This document shows positions 33,701 through 39,170 of a stretch of DNA of 39,170 nt, in pieces. The notes under the pieces were generated by a model. The model was not told the DNA's origin. It did no database searches and worked only from the letters and a program-made list of their open reading frames with translations. The DNA comes from Verrucomicrobiales bacterium (lineage in GTDB: Bacteria > Verrucomicrobiota > Verrucomicrobiia > Verrucomicrobiales > DEV007): contig JARGNG010000033.1 in NCBI GenBank assembly GCA_029213265.1, positions 7,306 through 46,475 of the forward strand, given 5' to 3'. The position numbers and the translations under genes were made by a program. Position 1 is the stretch's first letter. Every line of letters starts with the position of its first letter.

Positions 33701-35099
33701 CGCGACGGCTGATCCCGTGCGCTTCCTTGCCATCTTCACAGAGTCGACCCTGTCGACGGCAAACGGATTTTCCAACAGCGATGTAGCGATTGCAGGGACT
33801 GCGACGGCGACAACTGCTTCAGTCCTAGAAGCTTCACCCAACGACGGAACGACCTTTGAAATTACGGTCAGCGGAGCTGCAGGCGACGGAACCATAGCCG
33901 CCTCGATTCCGGCCGGAGCTGTCGAGGACATCGCAGGAAACGCCAATACCGCCAGCACCCGTGTTGATAATGTGGTCACAGTTGCCAGCGAGCTGGACAC
34001 CCCGACAGGAATTTCGGCGAGCGATCTCACTTTTTCCGACCGAATCCGGGTGAGCTGGTCACCCGTGGCTACGGCCCAAAGCTACGATGTCTTCCGCAAT
34101 ACCACGACAGACTTCGGTACGGCGTCCTTTATCGGAAACGCGAACGGGACGGAAGGCTTTGATGATTTCTCCGCCAGTGGCTCACCAGTCAGCTACTTTT
34201 ACTGGATCAAGGCAAAGAAGACCGTATCCAGCGTCATGAGAGAAAGTTCCGAAGGTGGTCCCGATGAGGGTTCCCGCGCCGTTGACCAGCACGGCAACAC
34301 ATCGGGAACAGCAACTGCGCTTACATTCAATTCCGGCGTCGCGACTGTTACCGGCACTCTGGAGGCGGGAGACACAGACTTCTTCACCCTCACACTTCCA
34401 CAACCCTATCACCTCTCCATTTTCACGAGCGGCACCGTAGACACGCGGGGAACTCTTCGTGACTCGGGAAACCTGGAAAGAAACGACCCCGGCGCAGATG
34501 ACGATGCCGCCGGTGACGGACTGAATTTCCGAATCGAAACCGCGCTTGGTCAGGGAGTCTACACTGTCGAGGTCACGTCACAGTCACCTGATGAGAGCGG
34601 AAGCTACTCACTCCACCTGGAACTGGGCGACCTCGCCACAATCCAGCCGGACAGTCTCGTCGGGCGCGGGGAGACCAGCCTGCTGGGCGATGATTCCTAC
34701 GGCGCGGCCGCATCCCTCACTCTCGCCTCGAAGAAAGCACGCGGAGTCCGCGGCGTTTTTGCGGTGGAAAACGATGGCGAGGTGCGGGACCAGTTCACCT
34801 GTCGCGCTTCCGCAGGGAACGGCACTTTCCGGGTGACCTACCTGACGGATGAAGGCAATGTCACTGCCGCACTGATTGCGGGAACCCACCAGCCGGCGGC
34901 GATGGAGCCGGGCGATGTCAGCCACTTGATCAACGCGAGCATCCGCCCTGTTCGAGGCAAGATTAAGAAAGTCAAAAAAATCCGGGGAAAGAAGAAAGTT
35001 AAATGGCTCAAGAAGCGATATACGTCCCACTTTGTCGCCACATCGACCGTGGATGAATCGATCGAAGATTCCTCCACCCTCCGCGTCCTAACCAAGTGA
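27771..35099 (+). CDS. giant secreted metzincin metalloprotease with multiple surface/adhesion modules
   Basis: 2442 residues. Signal peptide about 1-25; a prodomain-like region to about 290; then a zinc protease domain with HEFGHNIGCRH (H433, E434, H437, H443), the HEXXHXXGXXH metzincin consensus, and a Met-turn at M475 (VMAYDW). Downstream modules: three choice-of-anchor D-like Ig repeats (about 565-680, 840-950, 955-1070), Calx-beta-like domains (about 1071-1310), a right-handed beta-helix beginning VTNVNDFNP and ending DIGSFEA (about 1314-1672), a lamin-tail-like domain (VINEIEADNAGPDTAEFIEI, about 1673-1840), Ig-like and fibronectin III-like domains (to about 2165), a PPC domain (about 2173-2285) and a final beta domain with VENDGEVRDQF. 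The last 60 residues include a very basic Lys-rich patch. It probably degrades proteins at the cell surface or outside the cell. No sorting signal was recognised. Confidence 0.88.
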   Translation: MIASRKLSLCLSISALLLVLLAIWNPSGDESLENTVSERPAPQDPAATQLEEFGPHSELGDPYSTELTDPAPSGEAPTTSLSRSTHHQLLLPPHRTLDRKADTSVVFEEPVFHVSAGAPTGPLALNEHTLSAVEADYDPRVIDRFLQSDAGAVRLPLDGEKSVVLEISRVVSRGPFTTSLIGKISKDPFSDVTLVFHDGVVSGSIAFIDKDIHYQFGSAGNGKVAIRRLDPSTFTAKCENPHGSNLLASDPTTSGKEGSFETLGNSEDSAPEETAAPAPFGEENNPSPGGESDALYTMDTVTGYGREARIAEGGVAAIEALIIASVDRTNTAFLNSLIADTELVLLGTIEDPDYVFPGATAGTMNSGDELGDLNNASDGVLDIVTDLKALVGADHAGFVVKQTDGSAGVAYRPGQSMIVSRTYMTSTRLTFVHEFGHNIGCRHAWGDSSGDSVETDFNYGWRIDPPSSSKVRTVMAYDWSWTRIPHFSDPDVFYNGAKTGAVDGYNATGDATADPRAVSGGYQGGHGAGYDGTNPSLGARNADYIQANAQFVADNATRVVAPPGPEISVHQPSGTNLTDGSAVVDFGYGTETLSTRRTFTILNEGGDPLTEVGATLTGPDVSEFSITQAPASTMGSLSISQLKVEFSPNSVGPKTATLFISSNDADENPFEIVLTGEGFLPLTSFSDDFDPDYDASLWAELGASIAANTYGQNAGAGSTGNSLWFGGAGNRVALTLPIDTSAGGSIAFLVAKSDGSISNWNAVETGEELYLEYTTDGSSFVEFAGPFNSTTWEQQTISIPVAAQTEATQFRFNQRAHSGSNFDNYAIEDLVIGPPPSSEPEITIEQPLGTNRTDGVAVISFGTEEAGASSSRTFTIKNDGAADLTGLGITIDGTHATEFSVTASPTSPLPAGGSTSFTIDWNPLTSGSKTAKLHIASNDADENPFDIALSGTALAPQITIEDSGGSPIVSGAATIDFGSVPVDGSSLRNYTIRNTGSASLQIDLLQRSGAHPGDFGAGLSGGGNLAPGATVTLQTNFSPSATGARSSGLTVFSNSSINSQFTISMAGTGLAPELSISPLSANKAEGTGSTTSFTFSVTRSGYTAGATTVDYGTTGSGGNPASPGDFQNGFPTGTVSFAANETGKTITIPVNADGLVEAHEGFTVTLSNPSGGATFGTPSASGTIQNDDALTVSIDTLNAGDNTAIEGGSPGILTLTHNEPGRATPVEVALSTASSVADTSEFSLTGSAASFTGATGSATIPANQTSAQISIVALVEAIKAAEPAEDVVVQIQSNAGYSIGSPASATVTIEQNSFLVTNVNDFNPATSANAGTGTLRQAVLNANALGGTPTIEVDTANPPFDDTTVDVITLTEGELTLSESVLLDGPGARLLDISGNNSSRIFRLTGGPGSQITLRNLSIRNGNAIDGGGILNLSAGAVSIANATISGNVATSRGGAIFNNGSSDLSLYESTISGNTGGNTGGVFLETGYAYLRGSTISGNTATSTGAGGATVFVGTTLELANVTVTGNQSPSDGGGIHNAGGSVQPGNTIIAGNNGPASSPDISGPGAVSSGNNLVGDATGTTGPHGYSALGDQAGTSATPINAKLLPLADNGGPTNTHALAGSSPAIDGGSSAAAGSNVSVFDQRGTGFPRTFDRNGDGLATIDIGSFEAGLPTLVINEIEADNAGPDTAEFIEIYDGGIGNTDLDNTVLVFFDGSTDLSYHAIDLTGFSTNNEGYFLVGNSGVTGAAATFADDLLQNADATGSDAVALFLGSDTNFPNGSTVTTDGIIDALVYKDSGQADDAGLAPLLLPGQAGFNDDAASNEGGHSLQRYPNGSGGARSTNSHVAMAPTPGAENLAPTAPTVPDLESLSDTGISTSDDITMLARPALSGTGTPGVLLTLSSNLDGTLGTTSVDSFGNWTFTPASDLSDSLHLISAEADAHVQSGSEGISGSLGLQIDTASPSVTVNQAVSQIDPATADPVRFLAIFTESTLSTANGFSNSDVAIAGTATATTASVLEASPNDGTTFEITVSGAAGDGTIAASIPAGAVEDIAGNANTASTRVDNVVTVASELDTPTGISASDLTFSDRIRVSWSPVATAQSYDVFRNTTTDFGTASFIGNANGTEGFDDFSASGSPVSYFYWIKAKKTVSSVMRESSEGGPDEGSRAVDQHGNTSGTATALTFNSGVATVTGTLEAGDTDFFTLTLPQPYHLSIFTSGTVDTRGTLRDSGNLERNDPGADDDAAGDGLNFRIETALGQGVYTVEVTSQSPDESGSYSLHLELGDLATIQPDSLVGRGETSLLGDDSYGAAASLTLASKKARGVRGVFAVENDGEVRDQFTCRASAGNGTFRVTYLTDEGNVTAALIAGTHQPAAMEPGDVSHLINASIRPVRGKIKKVKKIRGKKKVKWLKKRYTSHFVATSTVDESIEDSSTLRVLTK
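29460..30980 (+). repeat. three choice-of-anchor D-like modules within the giant protease gene
   Basis: The protein-level repeat appears three times. Each copy opens with a strand of the type PEISVHQPSG / EPEITIEQPLG / APQITIEDSGG and contains a VDFG or IDFG strand and a FTI(L/K)N or YTIRN strand. Copies 1 and 2 share an almost identical end, SSNDADENPF or ASNDADENPF followed by EIVLTG or DIALSG, encoded near 29751-29790 and 30577-30620. A non-repeat beta-sandwich (about 29815-30275) separates copies 1 and 2. Copy 3 has lost the DADENPF motif. The DNA is diverged at synonymous sites, so the duplications are old. Confidence 0.6.
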
Positions 35100-35161
35100 G
35101 CAACGGCGCCTCTGCCGGTCGCTCCCGTTTAAGTCGGGAAAAGGGGTTCCAATCCCCTTCC

Positions 35162-35178
35162 CGGTCGCGATGCGACCG
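35162..35178. terminator. hairpin between convergent genes, possible bidirectional terminator
   Basis: A perfect inverted repeat, CGGTCGC (35162-35168) and GCGACCG (35172-35178) with a 3-base loop, lies in the 80 bases between the stop codons of the giant protease gene and the convergent hypothetical gene, one base from the latter's stop. A second weaker repeat, AAGGGG (35141-35146) with CCCCTT (35154-35159), is next to it. There is no T-tract on either strand, so termination would not be classical. Confidence 0.4.
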
Positions 35179-35179
35179 A

Positions 35180-36142
35180 CTAGGGACTCTCCGTTCCGGC
35201 TTCCCCGACCGGCGGCTTGGCCAAAGCCGCACTGGCAAGCATTCCCTGTAACGATTCCAGCCATTTCGTAGCATCGGGATGATCCGGCTCGGATCGCAAA
35301 ATTTGAATCATCGCGAGAGCTCCCGCCTTTTGGGAAGAATTGGCAAACACATCGGCAGCCTTTTGCCAATGCAATCGGGGAATGCGCTCTTCGGCGTGCT
35401 TCTTCATCGCCCCGGGGTCATCCTCATTGATGAATTCGACAACCTGATTTTCCAGCCCGATTCTACGATCCCACACCGCGGCCAGTTCCCCGGGCTTCTC
35501 CGCTCTGTAGTACGGGAAGATCGTCTTTTCATAAACCGAAGCATAGTCACCGGGCGAGTAGCTCCAGTTGTCGACCTTCAGTGATTGATTCAATTCGTAT
35601 GCTTCGGAAAACACGGTTCGATTGACCGGTTCCCGCAAAGTCTGCATCCCCTGCCCTTCCAAATCTTCCATGTGAGCGACAATGTTGGTCACAAACGCCT
35701 CCAACTCAGGAACGATGGACGCCCGGTCAACGCCCTCTGCCACCCGCAATGTCAAAACGAGATACTGCAGTTGCAGGCGCATCGCGAAAAGATTTGATTT
35801 CTCTTTCAGTTTATCTTCATTCTTCTCCCGCCAATCGCGATACTCGGTAAACTTCGCATCTCGACTGTCAAAGCGGAGCATCTTGACGCACTTGAGGTGA
35901 AATTCCAGCGCCGCCTTGTCACTGGCCGCGGCTTCGCGAAACATTTCAACGGCACTGGTGCGATTGGAAACCCGCTTCCCCTCGACAACCGCCTCGATCG
36001 ACTCAAGTTCCTTCAGAAGGGTTGCCAGTTGTTCGCTGGTCAAAGGGTCCTCTGCCACCGCTTTGGGTGACACTGGAAACAGGAACATAAAGCCGATCAA
36101 AGCGACGGCACGAATTGATTGGATAAACTGCATTGGGAGCAT
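35180..36142 (-). CDS. hypothetical exported helical protein in the second DUF1501 locus
   Basis: 320 residues from ATG 36142 (ATG 36133 is equally possible). A signal peptide (MQFIQSIRAVALIGFMFLFP, cleavage probably after AVA) is followed by a soluble, mostly helical, charged region with Ala/Leu/Glu repeats such as TSEQLATLLKELESIEAVVEG. The C-terminal third (HAEERIPRLHWQKAADVFA and EPDHPDATKWLESL) resembles tetratricopeptide-like helical repeats. I do not recognise a named family. It is the last gene of the locus, 26 bases after the NHL-type propeller gene, and so probably works with that exported protein. The open frame reaches 36214 but would overlap the upstream gene. Confidence 0.7.
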   Translation of the reverse strand: MLPMQFIQSIRAVALIGFMFLFPVSPKAVAEDPLTSEQLATLLKELESIEAVVEGKRVSNRTSAVEMFREAAASDKAALEFHLKCVKMLRFDSRDAKFTEYRDWREKNEDKLKEKSNLFAMRLQLQYLVLTLRVAEGVDRASIVPELEAFVTNIVAHMEDLEGQGMQTLREPVNRTVFSEAYELNQSLKVDNWSYSPGDYASVYEKTIFPYYRAEKPGELAAVWDRRIGLENQVVEFINEDDPGAMKKHAEERIPRLHWQKAADVFANSSQKAGALAMIQILRSEPDHPDATKWLESLQGMLASAALAKPPVGEAGTESP

Positions 36143-36168
36143 GCTGCGATGGATATTTTTAATGTGAA

Positions 36169-37239
36169 TCAGGAAACTTTCCTCAACTTGGAAACTCGAC
36201 CACCAACGACCCATTCTGCAATGAAGATATTTCCGTCGCTGTCGAATGCCGCATCATGAGGGTGAACAAATTTTCCGTCCTGCCACTTGTCCGGGCTACC
36301 CCGCATCTTCTCTTTCTTATCCAGTACACGGGTTCGCCAGGCTTCGTCGTCACCGAGATGAGCGATGATCCGGTCGTCCTGATCCAACAACGTGACGCGG
36401 GCGTGCAAATCCGGGACGACCATAAGATCGTCCTTGATATCGATATCAGCGGGAAAGAGAAAGCCGTCCATGGTCTTCAAGTGCCGGTTCTCCATATCAA
36501 ACCACTGCAGTCGTGCATTCGCGCGATCACAAACCGCCGTTTTCGGCGTTCCATCACGATTATCGAGCCATTGCCCATGAGGTGTCTTGAATTTTCCATT
36601 CCCGGTTCCGGTCCCTCCGAAAACGCTCACGAACTTCCCCGCACTGGTGTAGCGGAATAGGTAGCCTGACCCATACCCGTCACCGAGGTAGGTGTCCCCG
36701 TTCGGCGCAAAGCTCGCGTTGGTAGGTCGGTAACGACCCAGTTCCAAACCGGCATCCTTTTCCAGGTCCGATTTCCCCCGGGACCAGACGATCTCACCAT
36801 CGATCGTCGCCTTGGTAAAGGCCATGCTCGAATCAGCAGGAGAGAGGTAGAGATATTCTTTCCCATCCTCTTCCACGCGAATATCGATTCCGTGCCCGGA
36901 CGCCCGCTCCCTGGTCTTGTTATGATCCGGCAGCATCGACTTCACGAATTTGCCATCGGGATCAAATACGAAAACGGAGTCCGGTTTCCCGGTATGAGTT
37001 ACGTAAATCATCCCCTGAGAATCGATCGCCACTCCGTGAGACGCATTTCCATAACTGTGGCCGTCAGGGAGCCTTCCCCAGAAATGCTCGCACTCATAGG
37101 TGTGCTCACCCGAGCCAACGATTTTTTTATGATGATCAGCCCGGGACTTGTTCGCGGTGATCAATTGCAACCCGACGCCGGTTCCGGCCAGTTGCAGAAA
37201 GCCACGTCGGCTTCGAAAGGGGGAATTCTTTTCTGTCAT
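36169..37239 (-). CDS. exported NHL/six-bladed beta-propeller protein (peptidylglycine lyase-like)
   Basis: 356 residues. The N-terminus (FRSRRGFLQLAG) is a twin-arginine-type signal. The body has repeated propeller strands: GNASHGVAIDSQGMIYVTHT, FVFDPDGKFVKSML, NASFAPNGDTYLGDGYGSGY, FKTPHGQWLDNRDG and FVHPHDAAFDSDGNIFIAEW. The HG/HD positions at blade starts resemble the metal-binding histidines of the peptidyl-alpha-hydroxyglycine alpha-amidating lyase and NHL families. Bacterial homologues are numerous in PVC genomes, but their reaction is not established, so a lyase activity is only a possibility. It lies between a DUF1501 gene (26 bases upstream) and a hypothetical exported protein, on the same strand, presumably in one operon. 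Confidence 0.82.
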   Translation of the reverse strand: MTEKNSPFRSRRGFLQLAGTGVGLQLITANKSRADHHKKIVGSGEHTYECEHFWGRLPDGHSYGNASHGVAIDSQGMIYVTHTGKPDSVFVFDPDGKFVKSMLPDHNKTRERASGHGIDIRVEEDGKEYLYLSPADSSMAFTKATIDGEIVWSRGKSDLEKDAGLELGRYRPTNASFAPNGDTYLGDGYGSGYLFRYTSAGKFVSVFGGTGTGNGKFKTPHGQWLDNRDGTPKTAVCDRANARLQWFDMENRHLKTMDGFLFPADIDIKDDLMVVPDLHARVTLLDQDDRIIAHLGDDEAWRTRVLDKKEKMRGSPDKWQDGKFVHPHDAAFDSDGNIFIAEWVVGGRVSKLRKVS

Positions 37240-37265
37240 ATTCCGGGAAGGGAAAAGGGCTTCGA

Positions 37266-38714
37266 TCAGGCAATCAAATCTTTGACGACATGGCCATGAA
37301 TATCGGTAAGGCGGTAGCGCCTTCCCTGGAATCGATACGTGAGGCGCTCGTGATCAATGCCCAGCAAATGTAAAATGGTGGCCTGCATATCATGAACATG
37401 GACCGGATTGGTGGCCACGTTGTAGGAGAACTCATCCGTCTCACCGTAGCTGATTCCCGGCTTCGATCCGCCACCGGCCATCCACATCGTAAACGAACGC
37501 GGATGATGATCGCGTCCGTAGTTGGTTTCCGTCAGGGTTCCCTGGCTGTAGATCGTGCGCCCGAACTCGCCGCCCCATATGACGAGCGTGTCCTCGAACA
37601 TCCCCCGGTCTTTCAAATCCTGGATCAGTGCCGCACAAGGCTGATCTGTCTCGCCCGTGAGCGTGCGAATTCCATTGGGAAGCCCGCCGTGGTGATCCCA
37701 ACCCGTGTGATACAGCTGAATAAATCTCACATCACGCTCGGCCAATCTCCTCGCGAGAAGACAATTTGCAGCAAAGCTTCCCGGCTTCCGCGCGTCCGGA
37801 CCATACCTCTCGAAAGTCGACTCCGGCTCATCGCCCAGGTCGGTCAGATCAGGAACCGAAGTCTGCATCCGGTAGGCCATCTCATACTGCTTGATCCTCG
37901 TCTGAATTTCCCGGTCCCCCGTCTTTTGGAACTGTGACTCATTCAGCGCGGAAACGGCGTCGAGCATGCGGCGCTTTCTGGCAGGGTCTCCGAAAGCCGG
38001 ATCCTGCAGGTACAATACCGGATCACCGGCGGCACGAAGTTGAACCCCCTGATGGGAACTGGGGAGAAACCCGCTTCCCCAAAGCCGGGAGTAGACCGGC
38101 TGGGCTGCACCATAATTGCCCGAAGATAACAAAACCACAAAAGCGGGAAGGTCTTCATTCATACTTCCAAGTCCGTAGTGCATCCAGGAACCCATGCTGG
38201 GTCGCCCCGGAAGCTCGTGCCCGGTTTGGAGAAAGGTGATTCCCGGATCATGATTGATCGCGTTGGTCGTCACAGTTTTGACGAGGCAGAGATCGTCAAC
38301 AATGCCCGCGGTATGGGGAAGCAATTCGCTGACCCAGGTCCCCGATTCCCCATGCTGCGAGAAATCAAAAATCGAGGGAGCAATCGGCAGGGAACTTTGT
38401 CTCGCCGTCATCCCCGTGAGGCGCTGGCCTCCGCGAATCGAGTCAGGGAGTTCGGCACCGCGGCGCTTCTGAAGCTCCGGTTTGTAGTCCCAGAGATCCA
38501 TCTGCGAAGGCCCACCGGACTGAAAAAGATAGATGACCCGCTTCGCCTTCGCCGGATGGTGAAGCCCGCCCCCGTTGTTGCCGGCGGCAAGCCCCTTCCC
38601 GAGGAGGGAAGTCAGAGCAGCACCACCAATGCCAACACCGGCCCGCTGCATCAACTGCCTCCGGGTCTGCTGGCGGAAATAGTCGTCCAGTGGATGATTG
38701 ATAGAATCTGACAT
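37266..38714 (-). CDS. DUF1501 protein, second copy
   Basis: 482 residues, a second DUF1501 protein that differs clearly from the one at 4037-5461. The N-terminus QQTRRQLMQRAGVGIGGAAL is a Tat-type signal. Family motifs: LFQSGGPSQMDLWDYKPEL near 102, GEFGRTIYSQG near 381 and NYGRDHHPRSFTMWMAGGG near 398. This is the common form in PVC bacteria, where DUF1501 follows a PSD1/DUF1553 gene; here only 6 bases separate them. Fold relatives are alkaline-phosphatase/sulfatase-type hydrolases, but the DUF1501 reaction is unknown. Its C-terminus is LRIDHERLTYRFQGR-like with a trailing DIHGHVVKDLIA, the usual end of the family. Confidence 0.9.
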   Translation of the reverse strand: MSDSINHPLDDYFRQQTRRQLMQRAGVGIGGAALTSLLGKGLAAGNNGGGLHHPAKAKRVIYLFQSGGPSQMDLWDYKPELQKRRGAELPDSIRGGQRLTGMTARQSSLPIAPSIFDFSQHGESGTWVSELLPHTAGIVDDLCLVKTVTTNAINHDPGITFLQTGHELPGRPSMGSWMHYGLGSMNEDLPAFVVLLSSGNYGAAQPVYSRLWGSGFLPSSHQGVQLRAAGDPVLYLQDPAFGDPARKRRMLDAVSALNESQFQKTGDREIQTRIKQYEMAYRMQTSVPDLTDLGDEPESTFERYGPDARKPGSFAANCLLARRLAERDVRFIQLYHTGWDHHGGLPNGIRTLTGETDQPCAALIQDLKDRGMFEDTLVIWGGEFGRTIYSQGTLTETNYGRDHHPRSFTMWMAGGGSKPGISYGETDEFSYNVATNPVHVHDMQATILHLLGIDHERLTYRFQGRRYRLTDIHGHVVKDLIA

Positions 38715-38720
38715 GGTCTC

Positions 38721-39170
38721 CTAGTGCTTGGTGATTGTTTCGCTCAGGTTCATAATCGTGCGGACCACCATCGTCATGGCCGCCACTTCCGCTGGATCCA
38801 AATTGTCCTCCAACGGCGCCTCACCAACCGCCAGCAACTTCTCCGCCTCCTTGTCATTTGCCTGAAACGCGGAAAACTCCGCCTCATAGAGCTCAGACAA
38901 CTTTTCCAATTCCAATCCGGAAGGATCGCGGGAAAGGATCGTGAGATAACCCTGTTGAATGCGGGACTCAACCCGGTTGGATGATTGCACGAGCTTCGCG
39001 GCGAGGACCCGGGCCGCTTCGACAAACTGCGGATCGTGAAGCAGAACCAGCGCCTGCAATGGGGTGTTCGTCGCCGAACGACTGAAGGTGCACACTTCCC
39101 GATTCGGAGCGTCGAAAGTCGACATCATGGGATGATGCGCCGCCCGTTTCCAGAAGGTGTAGAGGCCGCG
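38721..39170 (-). CDS. PSD1-type protein, DUF1553 C-terminal part (runs off window)
   Basis: Only the last 149 residues are present; the gene continues beyond the right edge. The visible part starts RGLYTFWKRAAHHPMM and contains FDAPNREVCTFSRSATNTPLQALVLLHDPQFVEAAR, which is the DUF1553 core (SRSATNTPLQAL is its most conserved motif). A helical end with LSRDPSGLELEKL and VVRTIMNLSETITKH follows. Complete family members have a haem-binding PSCyt1 and DUF1549 in front. It heads the second export locus and is followed after 6 bases by DUF1501. It differs from the other PSD1 protein in the window, whose C-terminus ends in ...AIMNTKEFLYNH. Confidence 0.9.
   Translation of the reverse strand, partial: RGLYTFWKRAAHHPMMSTFDAPNREVCTFSRSATNTPLQALVLLHDPQFVEAARVLAAKLVQSSNRVESRIQQGYLTILSRDPSGLELEKLSELYEAEFSAFQANDKEAEKLLAVGEAPLEDNLDPAEVAAMTMVVRTIMNLSETITKH

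Overview
The window looks like chromosomal DNA from a Verrucomicrobiota bacterium, or more broadly the PVC superphylum. The evidence is two separate loci of the protein set characteristic of that group: PSD1-type DUF1549/DUF1553 cytochrome-like proteins, Tat-exported DUF1501 proteins, a PSCyt1 haem domain fused to WD40 propellers, PPC-domain proteins and a giant multidomain surface protease. The DNA is GC-rich, and most start codons I inspected lack an obvious Shine-Dalgarno sequence. This phylum assignment is inference; no rRNA or tRNA gene was seen.

Layout. (1) 1-3887, minus strand: a translationally coupled acyl-CoA cluster encoding an SDR reductase, a YdiF-type CoA-transferase, an acetyl-CoA acetyltransferase and an MHS-type transporter that runs off the left edge. 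The set fits uptake and use, or interconversion, of acetoacetate or 3-hydroxybutyrate type acids. (2) 4037-13152, minus strand: a four-gene export operon (PSD1, PPC protein, PSCyt1-WD40 protein, DUF1501). Two of its products carry long Ala/Lys-rich probable coiled coils. (3) 13550-18247, plus strand: a very large (1565 aa) single-chain 2-oxoacid:ferredoxin oxidoreductase with insertions relative to canonical PFOR. (4) 18325-25406, minus strand: metal and drug efflux genes (P1B-type ATPase, RND pump, RND adaptor lipoprotein). Between the ATPase and the pump lies a decayed ABC ATPase with a frameshift and a deletion that joins it to the tail of another protein.

(5) 25407-25872: an intergenic region that is not empty. 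It holds a candidate 88-codon gene on the plus strand. This gene has a perfect GGAGG ribosome-binding site, locked in a hairpin with the start codon in the loop, and an intrinsic terminator right after its stop codon. (6) 25873-27384: an exported SGNH hydrolase and, convergent to it, a membrane-anchored class I glutamine-amidotransferase-like (C26) hydrolase. (7) 27771-35099, plus strand: a 2442-residue secreted metzincin with many adhesion and structural modules. (8) 35180-39170, minus strand: a second export locus (partial PSD1, DUF1501, NHL-type propeller, hypothetical secreted protein).

Taken together the window is mostly cell-envelope biology (export, surface proteolysis, efflux) plus two pieces of central acyl-CoA and pyruvate metabolism. 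The observations most worth following up are the SD-sequestered small gene, the enlarged PFOR, the coiled-coil-bearing propeller/PPC pair, the giant metzincin and the broken ABC gene. No CRISPR array, insertion sequence, integrase, tRNA or rRNA was found.
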